Source: Bacteroidia bacterium (lineage in GTDB: Bacteria; Bacteroidota; Bacteroidia; SpSt-205). From it: 32,191 nt of DNA. The translations under genes were made by a program, and so were the position numbers. The notes beneath the pieces are model-generated. The model saw only the letters and a list, made by a program, of their open reading frames with translations. It was not told where the DNA came from and did no database searches. Location: contig JANWZJ010000016.1 of NCBI GenBank assembly GCA_025054525.1, positions 1-32,191 on the forward strand. The letters run 5' to 3'. Positions 15,758 to 24,006 of this stretch are shown here, in pieces. How positions within the stretch are numbered: position 1 is the first letter of the stretch; every line of letters begins with the position of its first letter.

Positions 15758-17272
15758 TCAAGCTGGTGTAGGATGAGTTTCTATGGGTGATGCCGAGGGC
15801 ATCAGGGCATCTAATAATAGGCGATCACTGCGCAGGTGGGGATATTTATTTTGCCCACCGAGTTTGCCCTGAGCTTCCATCCACTGATAACCTGCATTTA
15901 TGGGGAGGCGATAGAGACGCGGGGCGACTAAAATTTCCCCTCGCCGCAGGTCATCGTAATAAGGGTTGAGCTTACGCAGAGTCGTATCTAATATCTCTTG
16001 GAACTGCTGCCAACTTTCAGGCTCTTGTAATACTTCCAACATCCATTCGTGGCAGGGGGCGCCTGGCCCTAAGTAGGGCCCCACGGTGTATTCATGAATA
16101 CGGGCTCCGGTAGCCCGAGCAGCAGCTTGTAAAGCTTTTTCTACTTCTGCTTCAATCACATGCTCTCCAAAAGCACTAAGATGATTCTTTACGCGACCCA
16201 CGACTTGGACGCGATAGGGGTTTGTAGAGGTGAAACGCACTACGTCGCCTATGGCATAGGCCCAGAGTCCCGCATTAGTGGTGATGAGCATCGCATAAGG
16301 GCGCCCCACCTGAACTTCCTCTAATGGCAGGCGAGAAGGATTGGATTTCTGAGCTTCTTCTAAAGGAATGAACTCATAGAATATCCCATTATCGGTGAGG
16401 AGTCTGAGACCTTCTTCTCGGCTTTCCGTATCTTGAAAAGCAAAGAATCCCTCTGAAGCAGGAAAAGTCTCTATCAAATCTACGCCAGGCAGTAGGGCTT
16501 GGATTCGCTCTTCGTATAGACGGAAATCTACGCCTCCATGTACATATACTTGCAGGTGGTGCCAGAGCTGAGTAGCCTTTTGCTGGAAGCGGCTTTCCAA
16601 GAGGAGGAGCATTTGCTCTATCCAGGGGGGTATGCCTGAGAGAAGCCGAAGGTCCTGCTGGGCGGCTTCTTGAATAACAGCTTCTACTTTTTCCTGCCAG
16701 TTTTCTATGCAGTTAGTGGTCCAGGAGGGGAGCCGTTGGCTGCGCAAGTAGGAAGGCACCCAGTGATGTACGATTCCCGAAAGCCTGCCATATAAAGCCC
16801 CTCCGGGTGTGCGCTCTAATTGAGGCGTCCCTGAGAGAAAAAGCCATTTCCCCGAGATAAATCCAGTCTTACCCGTACGGGCTACATACAGAAGGAGCGT
16901 ATCCCGAGCGCCGCGAATGTGCGTAGGCATACTCTCGCGGGTGATTGGAAGATACTTGGCGCCCGCCGTAGTGCCAGAAGTTTTCGCAAAATACCATACC
17001 TTTCCGCGCCATGTGATATTTGGCTCTCCTTGCCAAGCCCGGTGAAGGTATCTCTCATAGAGTTCCTCATAAGTGTAAATCGGCACAGCCTGACGGAACT
17101 CTTCATAGGTGCGCACTTCGGAGAGGCGATGATCCCTGCCAAAGGCTGTCTGGTATCCTACTCGGCACAAGTACTGAAATAGCTGTCTCTGGTGAGCTAC
17201 GGCATGCTTTTCTCTTTGAGCGTACCAGTGCTTGCGCCAGGTCGCCCAGTGCTTTGCTATCCACTGTTTCAC
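15758..17272 (-). CDS. GH3-family acyl-adenylate amido synthetase-like protein
   Basis: The 504 residues match the GH3 auxin-responsive promoter family of the adenylate-forming (ANL) superfamily. The ATP loop is AKTSGTTAGAKYLP (96-109), followed by the FPASEGFFAF region. A hinge-like VVGRVKNHLSAFGEHVIEAE (about 353-372) leads to a small C-terminal domain ending near QGKLGGQNKYPHLRSDR. Plant GH3 enzymes conjugate amino acids to acyl hormones; the substrate of the bacterial ones is generally unknown. The start is a GTG, with TAACTTAG (one mismatch to the -7 box) 4 nt upstream. Confidence 0.9.
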   Translation of the reverse strand: MKQWIAKHWATWRKHWYAQREKHAVAHQRQLFQYLCRVGYQTAFGRDHRLSEVRTYEEFRQAVPIYTYEELYERYLHRAWQGEPNITWRGKVWYFAKTSGTTAGAKYLPITRESMPTHIRGARDTLLLYVARTGKTGFISGKWLFLSGTPQLERTPGGALYGRLSGIVHHWVPSYLRSQRLPSWTTNCIENWQEKVEAVIQEAAQQDLRLLSGIPPWIEQMLLLLESRFQQKATQLWHHLQVYVHGGVDFRLYEERIQALLPGVDLIETFPASEGFFAFQDTESREEGLRLLTDNGIFYEFIPLEEAQKSNPSRLPLEEVQVGRPYAMLITTNAGLWAYAIGDVVRFTSTNPYRVQVVGRVKNHLSAFGEHVIEAEVEKALQAAARATGARIHEYTVGPYLGPGAPCHEWMLEVLQEPESWQQFQEILDTTLRKLNPYYDDLRRGEILVAPRLYRLPINAGYQWMEAQGKLGGQNKYPHLRSDRLLLDALMPSASPIETHPTPA

Positions 17273-17276
17273 CTGT

Positions 17277-17284
17277 CTAAGTTA
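17277..17284 (-). promoter_or_regulatory. -7 box variant (TAACTTAG) for GH3-plug unit
   Basis: One mismatch to TAnnTTTG, 4 nt before the GTG at 17272. Confidence 0.4.
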
Positions 17285-17290
17285 GGGATT

Positions 17291-17298
17291 TATTTTTG
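17291..17298 (+). promoter_or_regulatory. Bacteroidota -7 box (TATTTTTG) for the TPR-CHAT gene
   Basis: Exact TAnnTTTG, 5 nt before the ATG at 17304, inside a 31-bp divergent gap. Confidence 0.7.
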
Positions 17299-17303
17299 CG
17301 GGC

Positions 17304-20300
17304 ATGCGTAGGGGGTATTTAGCAGGACTTCTGTGGGTCATAGTCGGATGGGCACAAGAGGAACTTCTGCGGGAAGCAGAAATCTATCAGCAGCAACGGC
17401 GATATTCTCAAGCCTTGGCGGCTTATGAGTCTGTACTCCGACATGCCCATGCCACTGACATCCAAAAGCTCCAAGCCTATGTGGGTGGCGCTACTTGTTT
17501 GCGCTACCTGCAAGACCTGCCGCAGTGGGGCAAATGGCTCTCCGAAGGCAAGCGTCTCGCTCAAAGCTTACGGGATACCCTTAGTCAAGCACAGCTACTT
17601 ACGCTGGAGGGGGAATATCATCGGATGCGCCGAGATTTTTCCGCTGCTGTTCAAGCTCACCAGCAAGCCGCCCTTCTCTACGAGAAAAAAGAAGGCAAGC
17701 AGAGTCTCTCTTACGCTCATGCGCTCCATCGCTTGGGGAACTCTCATTTTCTGGCAGGTAGCTATGGAGAAGCAGAAAAATGTCTCACTGAGACGAGCCT
17801 CCTCTATAACAGGCTGTTAGAGAAAAATCACCCCGATAGGGCTATTCTTTCCAGAGACATGGCTCGGGTCTATACAGCTCAGGGTAGGCACAAAGAAGCA
17901 GAAAAAATCTACGCTGACTTGCGCAAGGCCATGGAGAGAAGCGAAGGAGGTAGCGCAGTGGATTATGGATTACTTCTTCGGGACATAGCGAAGTTCTATG
18001 AGGCACAGGGGAAAAATCCAGAAGCAGAAGGGGCATATGCAGAGGCTCGCGCATATCTCCTTCGGTCTTTAGGTCCTACTCACCCTGCATATCTCCAGCT
18101 TCTGAGAGATATGGGAGATTTCTATAGGAAACAGCGAAAGATGCCTCAAGTAGAGCATACTTATCAAGAGATGCGTCAAGTTGCGGAGAAGCTCTTTGGA
18201 AAGATTAGCCCTGACTATGTAGATGCACTGCATGAAATAGCCCAAATCCGAGTGGAACGGGGGTATTATCGGGAAGCCGAGCGGTTGTACCGAGAGACGC
18301 GCAGAGTCCTACCTAACCTCTACGGCAACGATCATCCTGCCATGGCACTCTGTCTCAACAACCTTGCGACCGTTCTTCATAAGCAGGGGCGTTATGCCGA
18401 GGCAGAACCCCTCTATCTTCAAGCAGCTCATATTTATGAGAAACAGGTAGGCGAAGAGCACCCCGAATACCTCTCCACGATGACAAATCTCGCAGCACTT
18501 TATGCAGAAATGGGGATTTATCCCCAAGCGGAGAGGATATACAATCAAGTCTTGACGGTTCGTGAGAAACGAGCAGAAAAGCAGACGGTTTCGTATACTA
18601 TTCTCTTAGGTAACATCGCTAACTTGTACCAGCTTCAAAAGCGCTACTTGGAGGCTGAGAGGCTCTACAAGGAAGCCCTTGCGCTCAAGGAGAGACTATT
18701 AGGCAAAGAGCATGTAGATTATGTAGCCACTCTGCAGAATTTAGCGCTTTTGTATCAGGCTCAACGGCAGTATAAGCTGGCTGAATCGCTTCTGCTGCAA
18801 GCGGTTTCTCTCTACCGAAAACTACAAGGCGAACGCAGCCGAGATTTGGTAGTAACAGCGGGCAACTTAGCTGCTTGTTATCGCCTTCAAGAAAAACATG
18901 GCTCAGCAGACTCCTTGTACAGAGAGGTATTTCGTCTCGCTAAGACTAACTTAGGCGAAGAGCATCCTTATTATTTAGGGCTCATAGGCGGTTTATGCCA
19001 GCTCAGGGTGGGGCAGAGGCGTTTCCGAGAGGCTGATTCGCTCTGGAAGGAGGGTATAGCTCGGGCATTTCGGCGTATTCGGCGGGAGTTTGGTATTCTA
19101 CCCCAAGTCTATAGGGAACAGCTCGTGGAAAATACCCTGCTGCCTTACTTCACGGACTTTGAGCGGTACGTCGCTCTTTATCGCAAGGAAGTACCAGAGA
19201 TGGTAGAGCTGGGGTATCGGGTGGCACGCAGCATGAAAGGACTGGTGCTCTCTTCGGCAGAGGGGGTGCGCTATTGGATAGAAGCCTCCAAAGACTCTAT
19301 GTTTCTGCGGCTTTATCACGAATGGAGAGAGCTGGGAGAAGAATACGCTTTTTTTCTCCTTCAGGGAAAGACAGAAGCATCTGATTCGGTATGGCAAAGA
19401 GCAGTCGCTATTGAGAGAAAAATCTTAGAAAAGCTCCCCTCTATTGAGGACTTTCTACCTAATCCAGAAGTAGAGGCAACTTTTCCCCCGCTCAGGCCGG
19501 AGGAGATGGTGGTGGAAGTACTGCGGGTAGAAGTCGGTGATTCTATCCTCTATCTATACTACCTCCTCTATCCAGAAAAGCATCATCCGCGGCTCACCCT
19601 ACAGATACTACCTGTGAATACTCGGTGGGAGAAACAGATGCAGCAAGCATATGCCATTTTATGTTATCAACCTACTTCCCGTCCCACGGGTGTGAGTTAT
19701 GAGGGCATGTGGAAGTTTATAGACACGCTCATTCCAGTTCATGTGAAGAGAGTGTATTTCGCACCGGATGGTATCTATTACAAAGTAAATATCGTCTCGT
19801 TATATGATGTCGTGCGCAAAGGGTATGTACTGGATCGGTATCAAGTGCAATATGTAGCTACAAGCCGAAGGTTGCTACGGCGAAAAGTGGGTGTCCAATC
19901 GGGAAAAGCTGCTGTAATAGGAGGGCCTAACTTCTATGGAGTGGATACCGTATTTCTACAGCTTGCTAAGATAGAGCGGCTTTTTCCTCAGGGTATCCCG
20001 GTGCTGCCTGGGGCTAAGGCCGAAGCTATCGCTATCGCCAAGCTCATAGGCGTTTCGCCGATTACTGATGATCAAGCGAACGAAGCCTACCTCAAGCGGT
20101 TGCGTGCCCCCGAAGTGCTTCATATCGCCACGCATGGGTACTATTATGAGGGGACTGGGTCGCCTCTGGTACGGGGAGGCCTACTGCTGGCACAAGCGGC
20201 AGTATGGGATAGCATTTTTGTAGATTTAGATATAGAAGATGGCAAGCTAACCGCTCAGGAAGCCGCCACGATGAATCTACAGGGTACGCAGCTGGTCGTA

Positions 20301-20576
20301 TTGTCGGCTTGTGAGTCGGGTCTGGGCGAAATCAAAGGAGAAGGTCTCTACGGATTGCAACGAGCATTCTTAGAAGCAGGGGCGGTCTGTGTGATTAGCG
20401 CTCTGTGGCGGATTGATGATGCGGCTACGCAGGAGCTAATGCGAAACTTCTATCAATACTGGTGGCCCCGACGCGCCCAGGTCTCGGTGGCGCAAGCCTT
20501 CCATGAGGTTATTCAAGCATTCCGCAAAGAATACCCTCATGTGTATTATTGGGGCGCATTCATTCTGATGCAGTAA
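17304..20576 (+). CDS. Exported TPR-CHAT protein (caspase-like peptidase fold)
   Basis: The 1090-residue protein opens with a signal peptide-like segment (RRGYLAGLLWVIVGWAQ). About a dozen TPRs with the 42-residue spacing of kinesin light chain-type repeats follow (about 20-590; units like LGEEHPEYLSTMTNLAALYA). A helical linker leads to a C-terminal CHAT domain (about 800-1090). The predicted catalytic dyad is H944 in HIATHGYY and C1003 in LSACESG, followed by GEGLYGLQRAFLEAGA and the typical end YYWGAFILM. CHAT is a clan CD (caspase/separase-like) peptidase fold. TPR-CHAT proteins are widespread in Bacteroidota with largely unknown roles. The signal peptide would place this one outside the cytoplasm. 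No partner gene is adjacent, and it is transcribed alone. Confidence 0.92.
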   Translation: MRRGYLAGLLWVIVGWAQEELLREAEIYQQQRRYSQALAAYESVLRHAHATDIQKLQAYVGGATCLRYLQDLPQWGKWLSEGKRLAQSLRDTLSQAQLLTLEGEYHRMRRDFSAAVQAHQQAALLYEKKEGKQSLSYAHALHRLGNSHFLAGSYGEAEKCLTETSLLYNRLLEKNHPDRAILSRDMARVYTAQGRHKEAEKIYADLRKAMERSEGGSAVDYGLLLRDIAKFYEAQGKNPEAEGAYAEARAYLLRSLGPTHPAYLQLLRDMGDFYRKQRKMPQVEHTYQEMRQVAEKLFGKISPDYVDALHEIAQIRVERGYYREAERLYRETRRVLPNLYGNDHPAMALCLNNLATVLHKQGRYAEAEPLYLQAAHIYEKQVGEEHPEYLSTMTNLAALYAEMGIYPQAERIYNQVLTVREKRAEKQTVSYTILLGNIANLYQLQKRYLEAERLYKEALALKERLLGKEHVDYVATLQNLALLYQAQRQYKLAESLLLQAVSLYRKLQGERSRDLVVTAGNLAACYRLQEKHGSADSLYREVFRLAKTNLGEEHPYYLGLIGGLCQLRVGQRRFREADSLWKEGIARAFRRIRREFGILPQVYREQLVENTLLPYFTDFERYVALYRKEVPEMVELGYRVARSMKGLVLSSAEGVRYWIEASKDSMFLRLYHEWRELGEEYAFFLLQGKTEASDSVWQRAVAIERKILEKLPSIEDFLPNPEVEATFPPLRPEEMVVEVLRVEVGDSILYLYYLLYPEKHHPRLTLQILPVNTRWEKQMQQAYAILCYQPTSRPTGVSYEGMWKFIDTLIPVHVKRVYFAPDGIYYKVNIVSLYDVVRKGYVLDRYQVQYVATSRRLLRRKVGVQSGKAAVIGGPNFYGVDTVFLQLAKIERLFPQGIPVLPGAKAEAIAIAKLIGVSPITDDQANEAYLKRLRAPEVLHIATHGYYYEGTGSPLVRGGLLLAQAAVWDSIFVDLDIEDGKLTAQEAATMNLQGTQLVVLSACESGLGEIKGEGLYGLQRAFLEAGAVCVISALWRIDDAATQELMRNFYQYWWPRRAQVSVAQAFHEVIQAFRKEYPHVYYWGAFILMQ

Positions 20577-20695
20577 GCTGACTCAAGGAGACAAAATACG
20601 GCTTCTACCTACGCAGCCTATGTGTAGTAGTAATAGGGCCTTCCTCGTCGGGAAAGGCTACTCCAAGGGAAATAGCTTCTCCTATTTTAGGGGGC
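20577..20695. other. Convergent intergenic gap without a recognised gene
   Basis: This 119-bp gap lies between facing stop codons. It holds an imperfect hairpin, GCCTTCC paired with GGAAAGGC (one bulge, around 20639-20658), without a T-run. No ORF or -7 box stands out. Confidence 0.4.
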
Positions 20696-21508
20696 TTAGG
20701 AGGGGCTGACAGGAGATTGAAGGGGAGGGTGGGCGGCAAGTTCCGAAAGCAAGAAAGGCACTTCCTCTATGGAACGGAAAGTGCGCCAAGCACGAGCAGC
20801 GAGAGGATGGGTATTTTCACATAACCAGGTGGCTCCGGTGCGAACTATGCCTTCTTCTCCATAGGGCTTCCCCAGAGAAATCAAGACTCGGCTGCGCATT
20901 AGGTACAACTCTTCTTCTATCCAAGGTAGTCCTAAGTATAGCTTTATCTGCTCTGGGAATCGGGTAGCGGCACTACGCAGAGGGGTTACTTTTTGAGGGG
21001 TGCCCAGGACGAAGATTGTATGGGTTTTGAGGGCTAAGAGTTCTGCCAAATGAGCACCTAATACCGCTGCGTCTTGGTGGAGATATAGGCTCACCGTGTG
21101 AGGTTCGGGACTGCTGGGCTCTGAGGCATAAGGTGGCAGAGAATGGGGATAGGTTTCCACCCACTGGAGGGGGTATTTGCGTTTCCAGCGGGGAAGCCAG
21201 CCCTGTACCCAGGGCAGAGAGAAGGTATAAATACTCTCAGGGACGAAGCCTTCTTCGCTCCATAGATTCTCTAAGAGGAGGCGCATGCGGCGGGGGCGCC
21301 ATGCCCCTAAAAATCCTATATGCCGTCGTTGGGCATTCTGCACTATAAGGACATAGCTCGGTTTGCTACGGCTCCACTGCGGATTCCAACTCACACTCCA
21401 GATAAAGTCCTCTCGGGAAAAGCGATGTAGAAGCAAGTGATATAGCTCACCTATGGCTTCATAGTGGGTGGTTTCTTCGGTAGGAAGGCACCAGAGGATG
21501 GATTTCAT
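20696..21508 (-). CDS. Hypothetical protein, 270 residues
   Basis: The family is not recognised. The protein is soluble, without a signal peptide or membrane helix, and rich in Trp, Leu, Arg and Pro. Alternating strand/helix segments with Gly turns in both halves could be a two-domain Rossmann-like fold, as in GT-B glycosyltransferases: FLGAWRPRRMRLLLENLW near 67-84, HTIFVLGTPQKVTPL near 165-179, and VLISLGKPYGEEGIV near 207-221. This is only a fold impression, since no donor-site motif is visible. The ATG at 21508 overlaps the pdxA stop as ATGA; a longer in-frame start at 21556 would lie within pdxA and is rejected. It is the last gene of the pepA-pdxA unit. Confidence 0.75.
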   Translation of the reverse strand: MKSILWCLPTEETTHYEAIGELYHLLLHRFSREDFIWSVSWNPQWSRSKPSYVLIVQNAQRRHIGFLGAWRPRRMRLLLENLWSEEGFVPESIYTFSLPWVQGWLPRWKRKYPLQWVETYPHSLPPYASEPSSPEPHTVSLYLHQDAAVLGAHLAELLALKTHTIFVLGTPQKVTPLRSAATRFPEQIKLYLGLPWIEEELYLMRSRVLISLGKPYGEEGIVRTGATWLCENTHPLAARAWRTFRSIEEVPFLLSELAAHPPLQSPVSPS

Positions 21509-22530
21509 GCAGAGAGGGAATAAGCTCGCCGGCGAGCGATCGCCAAGCCTTCCCAAATCGCGCTCTGCAGGCTGCTGGAGTCTACTTCTGCACTCCCTAC
21601 TTTGTCATAAGCTACGCCATGATCGGGCGCAGTTCGTACAAAAGACAACCCCGCTGAGTATTGGAATCCCTCCCATCCTGCGAGGATTTTGAAGGGAATC
21701 AGTCCCTGGTCATGATATAAGGCTAAAACCGCATCCGTATCTCGGTAGAGCCTGCCTGCAAAGAAGCCGTCCGGCGAAAACGGACCACTAATGTAATAGC
21801 CCTTTCGCCAGAAGTCTGTCAATAATGGTGCGAGAATCTCTTTTTCCTCCGTTCCGATTAGGCCGCTATCGCCAGCGTGGGGGTTGAGCCCTAAGACAGC
21901 GATCCGAGGCGAAGCAACAGCAAAATCTTCTCTCAAACTGCGATTTAAGGTTTCTATGGCCCAGCGTAGGGCTTCGGTGTGGATATGTTCATGTACTGCG
22001 CGCAGGGGTATATGCTCTGTTAGCACGGCTATGCGAAGGTTCTCGCTCACCATCATCATGAGGGGGGGAGTGGGCGATGCAGCGCGCAGATATTCGGTGT
22101 GGCCTCGATAGGGAAACTCCGTCTCGTGGAAAAAAGTAGATTTATCCACAGGCAGTGTAACTAAAACGGAGAGATTCCCACTTTGGGCTGCTTGAACGCT
22201 GGCGCGAAAAGCCTCCCGTGCCAAATAGCCGCCTTCACCCGAAGGCTTACCCAGCGTGAAGTCTGCCTGAGCCGTACATTCTATGAGGTTAATCTTTTGG
22301 GGTTCAGCTTCCGTAGGAGACTTGATGAGATGATAACGCAGCGTAGATATCCCACAAAACCCGCGCCAGCGCTCTATTATTCGCCTATGCCCGAAGATGA
22401 TGGGTATGAAGGACTCCTGCCATCCTTCTTGGGCGAGGAACTGAAGCAGGAGTTGAGGACCGATGCCGCCTGGCTCTCCTATGGAAAAACCTACTCGGGG
22501 AAGATTAGCTGCCGAAGAGCCGTTCTCCAT
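21505..22530 (-). CDS. pdxA: 4-hydroxythreonine-4-phosphate dehydrogenase
   Basis: PdxA oxidises 4-phosphohydroxy-L-threonine in the DXP-dependent pathway to pyridoxal 5'-phosphate. The 341-residue protein has GEPGGIGP (18-25) at the nucleotide end and the metal histidines H173 (TEHIPL), H218 (LNPHAGDSG) and H273 (YHDQGLIPFK). Their spacing (45 and 55 residues) is the same as in E. coli PdxA H166/H211/H266. The product-end motif VRTAPDHGVAYD is also present. The start overlaps the end of the upstream aminopeptidase gene by 26 bp. No other pyridoxine gene is in the window. Confidence 0.95.
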   Translation of the reverse strand: MENGSSAANLPRVGFSIGEPGGIGPQLLLQFLAQEGWQESFIPIIFGHRRIIERWRGFCGISTLRYHLIKSPTEAEPQKINLIECTAQADFTLGKPSGEGGYLAREAFRASVQAAQSGNLSVLVTLPVDKSTFFHETEFPYRGHTEYLRAASPTPPLMMMVSENLRIAVLTEHIPLRAVHEHIHTEALRWAIETLNRSLREDFAVASPRIAVLGLNPHAGDSGLIGTEEKEILAPLLTDFWRKGYYISGPFSPDGFFAGRLYRDTDAVLALYHDQGLIPFKILAGWEGFQYSAGLSFVRTAPDHGVAYDKVGSAEVDSSSLQSAIWEGLAIARRRAYSLSA

Positions 22531-23971
22531 GCCGCATCAGGAATGCTACGGTCAGGCGGACGCCCACTCCAGAAGCATGTTTAATTTGGTAGCTGCGGGG
22601 AAAGCCTCGTTCAGGTGGAGTGGGTTTATTGAGGTAGGCAGTGCCGGCAATATCCACATGAGCCCAAGGATAACGCACGAAGTACTCTAAGAACTTTGCG
22701 GCGGTGATAGCTCCTGCTTCGCGCCCGGCAGAGTTCTTGATAGCAGCAATATCGCTGCGAATCATGTACCCATACTCTTCCCACAGAGGAAACTCCACCA
22801 GTCTTTCATAAGTGTGCCATCCAGCTTCTATGAGGGCATCCCGAATAGCCGGTCCGGCATTAGTGAAGAAGACGGAAGCATGATGACCCACGGCTAAGGC
22901 AGCTGCCCCAGTCAGCGTGGCAAAATCTAACACGAAAGCAGGATTATATCGCCGAGCATATACCAGCGCATCCGCTAAAATCAAGCGCCCTTCTGCATCC
23001 GTATTGCGGATTTCCACGGGAGTTCCATCGGATATATGAATGATGTCGTTGGGGGTGTAGGCATTTTCGCCAGGGCGATTATCAGTGGCAGGGATAAGCG
23101 CTATCATGTGGAAGGGGAGTTTGAGGAGCGAAATCGCTCGGAGTGCCCCTATTACGGCGGCTGCACCAGCCATGTCGGCTTTCATATAATCCATGCTATC
23201 TTGGGTGGGCTTGAGACTTAGCCCCCCTGTGTCAAATACTAACCCTTTTCCTACCAAAACAATCGGACGGGAGTTGATAGACTGTGCTGGGCGGTACTCT
23301 GCGATAGTGAAAGTAGGCGGGTTTAGGCTGCCTCTATTGACAGCTAAAAGCCCTCCCATTTTCTCGGCTTCTATGCGCTTTTTGTCCCATATCTCTACAG
23401 AGAAGCCGACTTGCTTCCCAGTCTCTGCGATCCGACGAGCCAACTCTTCAGCAGTAAGCACATTGGGCGGTTCATTCACCCAATCTCGGGCCGTATTGAC
23501 ACTTTCCCCGATGATCATTCCCCGACGCACTGCTTCTTGTGCCGCTGAAGAGGGCGCATAAATCTGTACTTTCTCTACCACTACATACGGCTCTACTGCA
23601 TACTTATTGAAGCGGTAGAGGCTCATGTGGGCAAACTCCCCCAGCGTCTGATAGTAGTCGGAGAGTTCTTCGGGACCTTGAGTGGAGATCCATACGAGTT
23701 GTACTTCGCGCCAGCCGACCTCTTCGGCTTTGCGCATTCCGTAGAAAATCCCACGGCGTAGCCCTTCCAGACTTTCTTCTGGGGGACGAACTTGAATCCA
23801 CCTGCGCTGACCATCTACAAAAAAAGCCAGCTTAGTGCCTAGAGGAAACTGCGCCGCAGAAACTCCCCACTGACTAAGTGTCTCATTCCAAGCTTTTTCG
23901 GTCAGCTTGGGAGAGACTATCCAAATGATGGGTATTTCAGGTCTGAGAGTCTGGATAATCCCTACTTCCAT
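22505..23971 (-). CDS. pepA: Leucyl aminopeptidase, family M17
   Basis: This 488-residue cytosolic metallo-aminopeptidase has the M17 layout: a variable N-terminal domain (1-160), then the catalytic domain. The two-metal ligands are K242 and D247 (VGKGLVFDTGG), D266 (MKADMAG), and D325 and E327 in the signature NTDAEGRLILADAL. R329 of the same motif is the bicarbonate-site arginine. The ATG at 23971 is preceded on the minus strand by an exact TATCTTTG, 5 nt away. It leads a unit with pdxA and the hypothetical gene, with overlaps throughout. Divergent from the amine oxidase gene with only 35 bp between the start codons. Confidence 0.95.
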   Translation of the reverse strand: MEVGIIQTLRPEIPIIWIVSPKLTEKAWNETLSQWGVSAAQFPLGTKLAFFVDGQRRWIQVRPPEESLEGLRRGIFYGMRKAEEVGWREVQLVWISTQGPEELSDYYQTLGEFAHMSLYRFNKYAVEPYVVVEKVQIYAPSSAAQEAVRRGMIIGESVNTARDWVNEPPNVLTAEELARRIAETGKQVGFSVEIWDKKRIEAEKMGGLLAVNRGSLNPPTFTIAEYRPAQSINSRPIVLVGKGLVFDTGGLSLKPTQDSMDYMKADMAGAAAVIGALRAISLLKLPFHMIALIPATDNRPGENAYTPNDIIHISDGTPVEIRNTDAEGRLILADALVYARRYNPAFVLDFATLTGAAALAVGHHASVFFTNAGPAIRDALIEAGWHTYERLVEFPLWEEYGYMIRSDIAAIKNSAGREAGAITAAKFLEYFVRYPWAHVDIAGTAYLNKPTPPERGFPRSYQIKHASGVGVRLTVAFLMRHGERLFGS

Positions 23972-23976
23972 CCTCG

Positions 23977-23984
23977 CAAAGATA
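23977..23984 (-). promoter_or_regulatory. Bacteroidota -7 box (TATCTTTG) for pepA unit
   Basis: Exact TAnnTTTG, 5 nt before the pepA ATG. It lies 10 bp from the divergent box at 23995, so each promoter's -33 region would fall over the other's start. Confidence 0.7.
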
Positions 23985-23994
23985 GGAAGCCAGT

Positions 23995-24002
23995 TACCTT
24001 TA
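23995..24002 (+). promoter_or_regulatory. -7 box variant (TACCTTTA) for the amine oxidase gene
   Basis: One mismatch to TAnnTTTG, 4 nt before the GTG at 24007. Confidence 0.5.
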
Positions 24003-24006
24003 CAGA

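Noticed and set aside
17304-20576. TPR-CHAT gene as part of a type III-E CRISPR (Csx29-like) or gasdermin-type defence system
   Set aside because: No cas gene, repeat array, gasdermin-like or toxin gene is adjacent, and the protein carries a signal peptide. Nearby genes are housekeeping.
20639-20658. Hairpin between the CHAT gene and the convergent hypothetical gene as a terminator
   Set aside because: The stem is imperfect with a bulge and no T-run follows on either strand.
22183-22690. Plus-strand ORFs over pdxA/pepA
   Set aside because: They are antisense shadows; pdxA metal histidines and the pepA C-terminus occupy the minus frames.
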